Below the pieces are notes generated by a model that was given only the letters and a program-made list of their open reading frames with translations, was not told the origin of the DNA and did not search any database. The translations under genes were made by a program, and so were the position numbers. From positions 35,859 through 99,858 of the forward strand of contig DAOTUU010000051.1 of NCBI GenBank assembly GCA_034436555.1: a stretch of DNA of 64,000 bases. The letters are read 5' to 3'. The stretch comes from JAFMJV01 sp034436555 (GTDB taxonomy: Bacteria; Chloroflexota; Limnocylindria; Limnocylindrales; CSP1-4). Position 1 is the first letter of the stretch; each line of letters opens with the position of its first letter. Positions 8,138 through 18,880 of the stretch are shown one piece after another.

Positions 8138-11100
8138 CGCGTCACCCGGGGACCGAGCGTCCCGGCGAGGTAGCGGCGCATCATGTCCGACTCTCCGCCG
8201 GGGGACATGCCGGTGGTGCCGGGCCTCCAGCGACCCTGTCCCCCCAGGCCACCCGGCTCGGCGCGGGTCACCTTGACCAGGGTCTCCTTGGGCACGGTGT
8301 TGATGGCGTGGTTGTCATTCTCGTAGCCGAAGATGAAGGCGTTGGCGTCCTTCGCCTTGTGGAACAGGCTGTCGGTCTGGTGCATCGGCATGGACCAGTC
8401 GCGGGTCACCGACTGCTGGCTGCCGTAGCGCAGGTTCGCCTGGTAGCCCGTCCCCTCCGACAGCGCGCGCCCATCGGCCCGCGACTCGTGCGCCCGGACC
8501 GAGCGCTCGGTCGCCTGGAACGGTCCGTGCTTGGCCATCACGATGCCCGGCGGGTAGGCCGGGTTGAACTTCGCGCGGAGCATCAGCCGCGCCACCCGAT
8601 AGAACGGGTCGTCGGGTCGCCAGCCGACGTAGGGCCGGTCCGCCGGGTCGGCGTCCGCGTAGACGTAGTCGCCGTCGTCGATGCCCAGGGCGCGGGCCGT
8701 GTCGGGATGGATGTGGAGCTGGTGCTCCCCCACCCACGGCGACCGCGGGTCCGCGCGGTACGGGTCGGCGAAGTTGGAGTCCCACAGCAGCGACCAGTCC
8801 GACGTGCTCCAGCTCGAGTGGACCCGGTGGCGCGTCTTGGGGGTCAGGCAGTACAGCGAGTAGCCCGCCTGCCACAGCGGGTTCGTGGTGGCCTTCGCCT
8901 CCGCCCACGACAGCTTGACGTTGCGCACCGTCCGCTCGTCCGCGTCCATGGCATACCAAGGGATGCCGTAATCCTCCGGGCGGACCCAGGGGTTGGAGGA
9001 GATGATCACGTTGGGCAGGTAGGGCGTCGCCTCCGGACCCTCGCGATGGACGATGAAGTTCTCGCCGTACTCGAGCGCCTCGGGGATGTCGCAGTAGCTG
9101 TTGAGACGGCCGGTGTCGGTGAAGAACGGCAGGCTCTCGGTGACCTGCTCGTGGAACGGCACGCGGGGATACGTGCGGAACAGCATCAGCGCGGCGCCCG
9201 GCACGCCGTACCTGCCCGCCAGGATGTCCTCCAGGCGGTATCCCTTGGTGGTGATGGACGCATCCAGCAGGCGCTGGATGTAGATGTCCTCCTTGCCCTC
9301 GGTGATGAACCGCCAGTAGTCGGCGAACCGGTCATCCCCCAGCTGGGCGCCCAGCGCGCGTGCCTGGTCGGCCAGGATGTGGGCGTCGTCCTTGGCCTCA
9401 TACAGGGGGGCGATGCCGTCCTTCGCGCGGCCCCAGACCTGGAGGAAGGGGTTGGAGCACGAGGCGGTGATCTCGTGCGTCTGGCTCTCCATCCAGGAGG
9501 TGGCCGGGAACGCGATGTCGGCGTACTCGACCGAGGAGGTCATCTCGATGTCGGTCGTGGCGATGAGGTCGATCCGCGGGTTGACGTTGCGGATCATCTC
9601 GTAGTGATGCTTCGCGTTGTTGAGCAGGTTCACGTTGGTGAACCAGAGGGCCTTGGTGGGCGTGGGCATGTGGCTGATGCCCGTGAACACCCTGCGACCG
9701 AACTTCGGGGTGTCCACGATGAGCGGCCGGTCCCCGTGGTTCCAGTAGGCAGGCTCCTCGCCGTAGGCGTACAGGTGGGCATGGATGTCCGAGCCCGACG
9801 CCGATTCGACCAGGTTCATGTCGAACGGATCCTCGGCGATCCAGCCCTTGAACCCCGGCCCGCTCTCGGGGTGTCCCTGGAACAGGGCGCTCTTGTAGTT
9901 GCCCGCCCAGGTGTACACGCCCGCGCCCGGCCGGCCGATGTTGCCGGTGAGCATGAACGGGAGGTGGATCGCTCGGTTGGCGAGCGTGGCATGGAACCAG
10001 TGGTTGACGCCCTCACCGATGTGCGCGGACGCCGGACGGATCCGTGCGATGTCATCGGCCAGGCGCACGATCAGCTCCCGCGGCGAGCCGGTCATCTCCA
10101 CCACCGAGTCGAGGTCGTAGTCCGCGAGGTGGATCCGATAGGCCGACCAGGTCGTGATCGCCTGCACCTCCGTGCCGTCGGCGAGGCGCACCATCACGGT
10201 CCAGTCGAGCGCCGGCACGAGTCCCGCGTCCCCGAGCCGATCGCCGACCATGTCCCGGGTGATCGGCTGCAATGAGCCGGAGCGCTCGTCCCACACGACG
10301 TAGTCGCCCAGCCGGTCGTACTGCTCTGGCTTGAGGCCCTGCTGCGCGAATGACGCGCCGTCCTCGCGCAGCCCCGGCTGATGGTCCGCCCACACGTCCG
10401 CGGCGCGCAGCCGCTCGCCGGTGTCGGTCCGGATGAGCAGCGGCAGGTCCGTGAAACGCCGCACGAACTCGACATCGTACTGGCCGCGGTCCATCATCAG
10501 CCGGGTGATGCCCAGGAACAGCGCCGCGTCGGTTCCGGGACGGATGGGGATCCAGTAGTCCGCCTTGGTGGCGGGCGGGCTGTACTCCGGCGTGATGGTC
10601 ACGATCGTCCCGCCCCGCTCCATCGCCTCGATGAAGAAGTGGGAGTCGGCCATCTTGTTCTCGACCAGGTTCTTGCCGACCTGGATGGTGAGCTTGCTGA
10701 AGCGCAGGTCGTTGAAGTCGGTGTCCGCCGCCTGGAGGCCATGGACGAAGGGCATGCCCGGCGCCTGGTCGCCGTGCCAGGTGTAGTTCGACCACAGCCG
10801 GCCGCCCTTCGCGTCCTCGGGCCCGACGTCGCGGACGCTGGCATCGAGCAGCGCCATCATGTTCGAGAAGCGATACATGCCGTACTTGCCGATGACGCCC
10901 AGGAGGCCCATGCCGCCCCGGAACTTGAGGGTGCGGGTGCCGGCGCCGTCCATCGCGTCCAGCATCTCGGGCGCGTAGCCGTCCGCCTCCAGGCGCTGAC
11001 GGCCCTCGTCGCCGCTGTACGTCCGAGCGATCGCGATGAGGCCCTGCGCCATGTAGCGGTGGGCGTCCTCCCAGGACGTGCGCACCAGCTCGTCCGAGCC

Positions 11101-11601
11101 GCGGTCGTCGAACCGGTACCGGGTCCGCAGCTCAGGGGTGAGCGGCGGGAACCCCGCATCCGCCCACTCCTTCCACCCGGCGCGCATGAGGGGGTACTTG
11201 AGCCGGAACGGTCCGTACACGCGGCGGTGGATCTGGTAGCCCTTGGCACAGCCGCGGGGATGCCATGCGGCGGTCGCGGTGTTGCCGTACAGGTCGGCGT
11301 AGCGAGACACGTCGTACGCCTGCTCCGTGCGCATCACGACGCCGTTGCGCACCACCGCGCGCAGCCGGCACGAGTGGGTGTCGTTGGGGGAGCACACGAA
11401 GGCGAACGTGCGGTCGTAGCGGTACTGGTCGCGGTAGACCTGTTCCCAGCCACGGTCCGGATAGGCCGCCAGCGGATCGACCACGTCGACCGGCTCCAGG
11501 AGCGCGAACACCGGTCGTCCGGTGCCCGCCAGCAGGGCGGCGATGCCCGCGGTGCCGCCCGTGGCGGCGATCAGGAACTGCCGGCGGCTGACACGTGCCA
11601 T
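8134..11601 (-). CDS. nxrA: nitrite oxidoreductase-type catalytic alpha subunit (Mo-bisPGD, Tat-exported)
   Basis: A 1155-residue type II DMSO-reductase-family catalytic subunit. The N-terminus has a Tat signal (SRRQFL, residues 5-10, then a hydrophobic core), so the enzyme should face the periplasm. The first Fe-S cluster can be ligated by C70, D74, C78 and C118, the three-Cys-plus-Asp arrangement described for Nitrospira/anammox NXR. Asp278 in the NYTWHGDQAPG segment aligns with the Mo-ligating Asp of NarG. Long stretches, such as GEGVNHWFHATLANRA, HMPTPTK and GDYVYADADPADRPY, match NxrA rather than NarG. The reaction in vivo could be nitrite oxidation, nitrate reduction or that of a related oxyanion; sequence alone does not decide. 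The ATG at 11601 has GGGGGAG about ten bases upstream; an alternative lies at 11622. Confidence 0.9.
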   Translation of the reverse strand: MARVSRRQFLIAATGGTAGIAALLAGTGRPVFALLEPVDVVDPLAAYPDRGWEQVYRDQYRYDRTFAFVCSPNDTHSCRLRAVVRNGVVMRTEQAYDVSRYADLYGNTATAAWHPRGCAKGYQIHRRVYGPFRLKYPLMRAGWKEWADAGFPPLTPELRTRYRFDDRGSDELVRTSWEDAHRYMAQGLIAIARTYSGDEGRQRLEADGYAPEMLDAMDGAGTRTLKFRGGMGLLGVIGKYGMYRFSNMMALLDASVRDVGPEDAKGGRLWSNYTWHGDQAPGMPFVHGLQAADTDFNDLRFSKLTIQVGKNLVENKMADSHFFIEAMERGGTIVTITPEYSPPATKADYWIPIRPGTDAALFLGITRLMMDRGQYDVEFVRRFTDLPLLIRTDTGERLRAADVWADHQPGLREDGASFAQQGLKPEQYDRLGDYVVWDERSGSLQPITRDMVGDRLGDAGLVPALDWTVMVRLADGTEVQAITTWSAYRIHLADYDLDSVVEMTGSPRELIVRLADDIARIRPASAHIGEGVNHWFHATLANRAIHLPFMLTGNIGRPGAGVYTWAGNYKSALFQGHPESGPGFKGWIAEDPFDMNLVESASGSDIHAHLYAYGEEPAYWNHGDRPLIVDTPKFGRRVFTGISHMPTPTKALWFTNVNLLNNAKHHYEMIRNVNPRIDLIATTDIEMTSSVEYADIAFPATSWMESQTHEITASCSNPFLQVWGRAKDGIAPLYEAKDDAHILADQARALGAQLGDDRFADYWRFITEGKEDIYIQRLLDASITTKGYRLEDILAGRYGVPGAALMLFRTYPRVPFHEQVTESLPFFTDTGRLNSYCDIPEALEYGENFIVHREGPEATPYLPNVIISSNPWVRPEDYGIPWYAMDADERTVRNVKLSWAEAKATTNPLWQAGYSLYCLTPKTRHRVHSSWSTSDWSLLWDSNFADPYRADPRSPWVGEHQLHIHPDTARALGIDDGDYVYADADPADRPYVGWRPDDPFYRVARLMLRAKFNPAYPPGIVMAKHGPFQATERSVRAHESRADGRALSEGTGYQANLRYGSQQSVTRDWSMPMHQTDSLFHKAKDANAFIFGYENDNHAINTVPKETLVKVTRAEPGGLGGQGRWRPGTTGMSPGGESDMMRRYLAGTLGPRVTR

Positions 11602-11685
11602 GTCGACCGTCTCCCCCCTCATCGATTGCGGCTGCTGAAGCGCGAGCACACGGCACGACCGGGGGCGGGTCGCGACGCGAGACTC

Positions 11686-11715
11686 AGGGTATCGACGGGC
11701 CGCTCGGAGCGTCAA
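11686..11715 (-). promoter_or_regulatory. predicted sigma-70 type promoter of the NXR-type operon
   Basis: Reading on the minus strand, TTGACG (11715-11710) and TACCCT (11691-11686) are separated by 18 bases. Both hexamers are one or two mismatches from the consensus. Transcription would begin near 11679, giving a leader of about 78 bases before the nxrA start at 11601. It lies just downstream of a strong hairpin that would separate this operon from the upstream dikinase gene. Confidence 0.6.
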
Positions 11716-11730
11716 GGTCATCCGGCACAC

Positions 11731-11758
11731 GGGACCCCTGCCGGACGGCAGGGGTCCC
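11731..11758 (-). terminator. 12-bp perfect hairpin between ppdK and the NXR-type operon
   Basis: A GGGACCCCTGCC / GGCAGGGGTCCC stem of 12 pairs closes a four-base loop. There is no U-tract on either side, which is common in very GC-rich genomes. It lies between the first ppdK hairpin and the operon promoter, and may serve as a second terminator or insulator. Confidence 0.45.
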
Positions 11759-11810
11759 GCGATGCGCCGGGTCGGCCCCCGGCGGCGGGGCACGCTCCCG
11801 GGCACGAACG

Positions 11811-11845
11811 GGGGCGCGGGCCGGGAGGATCCCGGCCCGCGCCCC
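11811..11845 (-). terminator. 15-bp perfect hairpin downstream of ppdK
   Basis: A perfect 15-pair stem (GGGGCGCGGGCCGGG with its complement) closes a five-base loop, 41 bases after the ppdK stop codon. This is the likely transcription terminator of ppdK. No run of U follows the stem on the minus strand. Confidence 0.6.
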
Positions 11846-11886
11846 CTGCTGGTCAGCGAGCCCGCGAGGGGCTCACGGATGACGTG

Positions 11887-14664
<2,778 letters not shown>

Positions 14665-14739
14665 GGACGGGACCTCGCGGATGGGGCGTCGGGCGCGCGA
14701 TTTCGACAGGCGCCCGGGAAGGGCGGCGTGGACGGCCCG

Positions 14740-14745
14740 ATTGTA
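14740..14745 (-). promoter_or_regulatory. predicted -10 box of ppdK
   Basis: TACAAT reads on the minus strand at 14745-14740, a one-mismatch -10 hexamer. No good -35 hexamer is visible at 16-18 bases. Transcription from here would leave a leader of about 70 bases before the ppdK ATG. Confidence 0.4.
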
Positions 14746-14760
14746 CCGGTTCACCCCGCA

Positions 14761-14892
14761 GCACCATGCCGACCGACCCGTCCGGGCGGCCCGGGCACGG
14801 CCGGGCGGACCGCGCGTGGCACCATGCGGACCATCCCGCCCGGGCGGCCCGGGCACGGCCGGGCGGACCGCGCGTGGCACCATGCGCGGATG
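14761..14892. repeat. 58-bp tandem repeat, two full copies plus a partial third
   Basis: The segment starting GCACCATGC at 14761 recurs at 14819 and begins again at 14877, a period of 58 bases. The core of about 45 bases is nearly identical in the two full copies. Each copy contains an imperfect palindrome (GTCCGGGCGGCC-like arm against GGCCGGGCGGAC). The partial third copy runs into the start codon of the S9 peptidase gene. Confidence 0.85.
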
Positions 14893-16911
14893 CCTGCCTT
14901 CGACCTGGACCGCTTCCTGTCCCTGCCCCGCCTGAGCGGGCTGCGCCTGTCCCCCGCCGGAGACCGGCTCATCGTCTCGGTCGCCCTCCCCGACCCCGAG
15001 GGCAAGCGCTTCACCTCGGCCATGTGGGAGCTCGACCCGTCCGGGCGCGCCCCCGCGCGCCGCCTGACCCGGTCGGTCCAGGGCGAGGGCGGCGGCACCC
15101 ACACGCGCGATGGATCGATCCTGTTCGCCTCGTCGCGCCCCGACCCCGGCCAGGTGCCCGAACGGCGGGAGGCGTACCAGGAGGTGCCCCAGCTGTGGCT
15201 GCTGCCCGCGGGCGGCGGCGAGGCACGCCCGGTGGCGTCGCCCCACGGAGGCGTCGAGTCGGTGCGCGCCGCCGCGGCCGCGGATGTCGTCCTGTTCGCC
15301 ACCGCCGTGCACCCGGGCGCCGCGGACCTCGAGGCGGACCAGGCGCGCGAGCAGGGTCGCACCAAGGCGGGGGTGACGGCCCACCTGTTCGAGTCCTTCC
15401 CCATCCGCTCCTGGGACCACTACCTGGGGCCGCGCGAGCGTCGCCTGTTCACCGCACAGCTCACGGGCGATCCCGATGCGCCGCTGGCGTCGCCGGTGGA
15501 CCTGGCGCCGGATGCCGGAGAGGCGCTCCGCGACACGGATGCCGACATCGCCCCCGACGGTGCCGTCGTGGTCACGGGCTGGGCGCGCCAGGAGGACCTC
15601 ACCCGGCCCTGCGTCGACCTCGTGGCGATCGACCGGGTGAGCCGGGCGCGGCGCACGCTTGCCGCCGGACTCGCGTGGCACTCCGGGATCCGCTTCTCGC
15701 CGGACGGCCGGCAGGTGGCCTGCGTGCGCACCTGTCACGCCGACCTGGACCATGCGGAGCGCCCGGAGCTGCTCGTCGTGGATGTCCGGACCGGCGCGGC
15801 GCGGGCGATCGGCGGGGACCTCGGCGGGGCGTGGCCGCACGAGCTCGCCTGGAGCCCGGACGGGCAGGCTCTCGTGGTCACGGCCGACCTGCGCGGCCAT
15901 GTGGCGCTGCTGCGGGTGTCCGTGGCGGACGGTACGCCCGCGGTGCTGTCCGACGAGGGTGCTCACACCGATCCCGCACCGGCCCCCGACGGCAGGAGCG
16001 TCTACGCGCTGCGATCCGCGATGACGTCGCCGCCGCGGCCCGTGCGCATCGCGGACGGCACGACCACCACGCTCCCCTTCCCCGGCCTGGCCGACGAGGA
16101 CGTCGCCGCGCCGGGGCGGGCCGAGCGCCTGACGGCGAGCGCCTCGGACGGGACCCGCATCGAGTCCTGGCTCATCGTGCCGCCCGGGGCCTCGGCGGAG
16201 TCGCCCGCGCCGCTCGTGACCTTCATCCACGGCGGACCCATCGGCTCCTGGAACAGCTGGCACTGGCGCTGGAACCCGCACCTCCTCGCGGAACGCGGCT
16301 ATGCGGTCCTGCTGCCCGACCCGGGCATCTCCGCGGGCTACGGACAGGCGTTCGTCGACCGGGGCTGGGGGCGCTGGGGCGACGAGCCATACACGGACCT
16401 GCTGGCGGCCATCGACGGCGCGCTCGATCGTCCCGACCTGGACGCCCATCGGACCGCCGCGATGGGCGGCAGCTTCGGCGGCTACATGGCCAACTGGGTG
16501 GCCGGACACACCGACCGCTTCCGGGGCATCGTCACCCACGCCTCCCTGTGGGACCTGCGCGGGTTCCACGGCACCACGGACCATGGTCCCGCCTGGGAGG
16601 CCGAGTTCGGCGACCCATACGTCGATCCGTCGCGCTATGAGCGCGAGTCGCCGCACCGCTTCGTCGATCGCATCCGGACGCCGATGCTGGTCATCCACGG
16701 CGAGCTGGACCATCGGGTGCCCATCAGCGAGGCGCTGCGCCTGTGGACGGACCTTCGGCGTCACGGTGTCCCATCGAGGTTCCTGTACTTCCCTGACGAG
16801 AACCACTGGATCGGGAAGCCCCAGAACGCCCGGCTGTGGTACGCCACGGTGCTGGCATTCCTCGACGAGACGGTGCTCGGACGTCCCTGGATACGCCCGG
16901 ACCACGTGTGA
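14890..16911 (+). CDS. S9-family prolyl oligopeptidase-like serine peptidase
   Basis: A 673-residue protein with an N-terminal beta-propeller (WD40/PD40-like repeats such as RFSPDGRQVA and AWSPDGQALV) and a C-terminal alpha/beta hydrolase domain. The catalytic triad is visible: Ser528 in GGSFGGYMANW, Asp607 in GELDHRVPI and His639 in DENHWI. This is the dipeptidyl/acylaminoacyl-peptidase layout. No signal peptide is seen, so it is probably cytoplasmic. The ATG at 14890 fits the family N-terminus; the same frame is open far upstream, but that part is antisense to ppdK and to the repeat. The 58-bp repeat ends at its start codon and may affect its expression. Confidence 0.92.
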   Translation: MPAFDLDRFLSLPRLSGLRLSPAGDRLIVSVALPDPEGKRFTSAMWELDPSGRAPARRLTRSVQGEGGGTHTRDGSILFASSRPDPGQVPERREAYQEVPQLWLLPAGGGEARPVASPHGGVESVRAAAAADVVLFATAVHPGAADLEADQAREQGRTKAGVTAHLFESFPIRSWDHYLGPRERRLFTAQLTGDPDAPLASPVDLAPDAGEALRDTDADIAPDGAVVVTGWARQEDLTRPCVDLVAIDRVSRARRTLAAGLAWHSGIRFSPDGRQVACVRTCHADLDHAERPELLVVDVRTGAARAIGGDLGGAWPHELAWSPDGQALVVTADLRGHVALLRVSVADGTPAVLSDEGAHTDPAPAPDGRSVYALRSAMTSPPRPVRIADGTTTTLPFPGLADEDVAAPGRAERLTASASDGTRIESWLIVPPGASAESPAPLVTFIHGGPIGSWNSWHWRWNPHLLAERGYAVLLPDPGISAGYGQAFVDRGWGRWGDEPYTDLLAAIDGALDRPDLDAHRTAAMGGSFGGYMANWVAGHTDRFRGIVTHASLWDLRGFHGTTDHGPAWEAEFGDPYVDPSRYERESPHRFVDRIRTPMLVIHGELDHRVPISEALRLWTDLRRHGVPSRFLYFPDENHWIGKPQNARLWYATVLAFLDETVLGRPWIRPDHV

Positions 16912-17032
16912 GCCCCTCGCCGTCGACGAGCCGGGTGGGCCGGAGGGAGCCCCCGCGACGACGAAGGGGCCCCCGGTGACACGCGCACGGCCCTACACTG
17001 GTCGCGGCCGGGGCGCCCGCTGACGCCCGCCG

Positions 17033-17872
17033 ATGCCGCCCATGGAGCTGCCCGACCCGATGTACGACCCGCAAGACGACACGCGCCAGATCTCGCTCGC
17101 CGCCGACAACTACAACGCGACGCTCGTCAGGCGCGTGGACGATTCCAGCGAGCTGGCCACCTTCTGGGTGCGGTTCAACGGCGAGCCGACCCCCTTCGAG
17201 CCCGGGCAGTACATGACCATCGGGGTCTATGCAGACGGCAAGCTGGTCCAGCGACCGTACTCCGTCGCGTCCGCCCCGCGCGATGCCGGCACGGAGGGCT
17301 ACGAGTTCTACGTCCGGCTGGTGCCCATCCTGCGCTTCACCACGCTGCTGTGGCGACTGCCGGTGGGCCACGGGATGCGCATGATCGGGCCCAAGGGCAG
17401 GTTCATGCTCGAGCCAGACGACGACCGCACCCACCTGTTCGTGTCCACCGGCACCGGCATCGCGCCGTTCATCTCGATGTCCCGCGAGCTGCTCGCGGAG
17501 GGGCGGCCCCGGCGCACGGTGATGCTCCACGGCTGCTCCTACCAGGACGAGCTGGGCTATCGCCCGCTGCTCGAGGCGTGGCAGCGTGACGGCGGCTATC
17601 CCATGACCTATGTGCCCACGGTCTCCCGTCCGAACGACCCCCGCAACGCGGGCTGGACGGGCCGGACCGGTCGCGCGGAGGCGGTGGTCGCAGACGTGTG
17701 CCGGGACCTGGGCCTGGAGCCGGAGACGACCGTGGTCTACATCTGCGGCAACCCGGACATGATCATCAACGTGGAGCGGGAGCTGATGGACCAGGGGTTC
17801 CCGGAGTTCCACGTCAAGAAGGAGCTGTACTGGCCCAAGGGCAAGGACGCCGACATCAAGCCGAGAGGCTGA
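17033..17872 (+). CDS. fpr: ferredoxin-NADP reductase-like flavoprotein
   Basis: A 279-residue soluble flavoprotein of the FNR family that transfers electrons between NADP(H) and ferredoxin or flavodoxin. The FAD domain has QRPYSVASAP (RxYS motif, about residue 80) and the NADP domain has STGTGIAPF (about residue 142) and a CGNPDMI segment near the C-terminus. The C-terminal FHVKKELYW is typical of the Azotobacter/Pseudomonas-type Fpr subclass. The start at 17033 is used, though the ATG at 17042 is equally possible; neither has a clear ribosome-binding site. TACACT at 16994-16999 is a plausible -10 box. It precedes the NfnA/NfnB-like pair by 126 bases on the same strand. Confidence 0.88.
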   Translation: MPPMELPDPMYDPQDDTRQISLAADNYNATLVRRVDDSSELATFWVRFNGEPTPFEPGQYMTIGVYADGKLVQRPYSVASAPRDAGTEGYEFYVRLVPILRFTTLLWRLPVGHGMRMIGPKGRFMLEPDDDRTHLFVSTGTGIAPFISMSRELLAEGRPRRTVMLHGCSYQDELGYRPLLEAWQRDGGYPMTYVPTVSRPNDPRNAGWTGRTGRAEAVVADVCRDLGLEPETTVVYICGNPDMIINVERELMDQGFPEFHVKKELYWPKGKDADIKPRG

Positions 17873-17998
17873 CGCTCGGCACACATCCGGGGTGACCTTC
17901 GGCCCGCCCCGAGGGTCGGCTTGCCGGTGGGAGTCTGCGGGCACCGATGGGATGCTCGACACGCGGCGGCTGCCGCGGCGGGTCCATGAGGCATCGTC

Positions 17999-18880
17999 AT
18001 GCATCCCATCATCGACCGGGCGGCGCTGTCACCCAATGTGACCCGCCTGGTCATCGGCGCCCCCCGGATCGCCCAGGTGCGGCAGCCGGGGCAGTTCGTC
18101 ATCGTGCGACGGGGCGAGGGTGCCGAACGCATCCCGCTCACGATCGCGGACGCGGATCCCGACCGGGGCACCATCTCGCTCGTGGTCCAGGCGATCGGCA
18201 AGTCCACCATGGATCTCGCCGCGCTCGCCGTGGGCGACGTCATCCGGGACGTCGCCGGACCGCTGGGGAGGCCGACCGACCTGATCGACCGAGGCCACGC
18301 GGTGTGCGTCGGCGGCGGCGTCGGCACCGCGGTCATCCATCCCATCGCCCAGGGTCTCCACGCGCGCGGCGTGACCGTGACCAGCATCATCGGCGGGCGC
18401 GCGCGCGAGTGGGTCATCCTCGAGGCCGAGCTGCGCCGGTATGGCGGGGTGGAGGTGTGCACCGACGACGGCTCCCACGGCCGGCGCGGGGTCGTGACCG
18501 ACGCGCTCGCGGATCGGCTCGTCGCCGGAGGCGTGGACCGGGTCTACGCGGTCGGGCCCGTGCCCATGATGCGCGCGGTATCCCAGCTCACGCTGCTGCA
18601 CCGCATCCCCACCATCGTCTCGCTCAACGCGATCATGGTGGACGGCACCGGGATGTGCGGCGGATGCCGGGTGACCGTCGGCGGCCGGACGCGGTACGCC
18701 TGCGTGGACGGCCCGGAGTTCGATGCGCACGAGGTGGACTTCGCGCTCCTCGCGGACCGCCTGACCACGTACCGGTCCTTCGAGCGCGCCGCGATCGACC
18801 GGCGGGCCTGCATGGTGGACGCGCTGGCGGAGCACGTCGCGGCGGAGCACCCCGTGGCGGCCGCGGAGTCCGTCAGGTGA
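17999..18880 (+). CDS. NfnA-like FAD/NAD-binding, [2Fe-2S] oxidoreductase subunit
   Basis: A 293-residue protein of the dihydroorotate dehydrogenase electron-transfer/NfnA class. The N-terminal FAD-binding barrel is followed by an NAD-binding fold (VCVGGGVGTAVIHPIA, about residue 102). Near the C-terminus, the segment D-G-T-G-M-C-G-G-C followed by ACVDGPEFDAHEVDF supplies the Asp and Cys ligands of the [2Fe-2S] cluster known from NfnA. With the downstream subunit it would form an NADH-dependent ferredoxin:NADP+ oxidoreductase, or serve a related flavin-based reaction. The GTG of the next gene overlaps its stop (GTGA). Annotation pipelines often call this protein sulfide dehydrogenase-like; I prefer the NfnA reading because of the pair. 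Confidence 0.85.
   Translation: MHPIIDRAALSPNVTRLVIGAPRIAQVRQPGQFVIVRRGEGAERIPLTIADADPDRGTISLVVQAIGKSTMDLAALAVGDVIRDVAGPLGRPTDLIDRGHAVCVGGGVGTAVIHPIAQGLHARGVTVTSIIGGRAREWVILEAELRRYGGVEVCTDDGSHGRRGVVTDALADRLVAGGVDRVYAVGPVPMMRAVSQLTLLHRIPTIVSLNAIMVDGTGMCGGCRVTVGGRTRYACVDGPEFDAHEVDFALLADRLTTYRSFERAAIDRRACMVDALAEHVAAEHPVAAAESVR

Noticed and set aside
14665..16905. Upstream extension of the ppdK frame to 16905, giving a 1672-residue protein.
   Set aside because: The extension is antisense to the S9 peptidase with its intact catalytic triad; the ATG at 14664 matches the PpdK family N-terminus.
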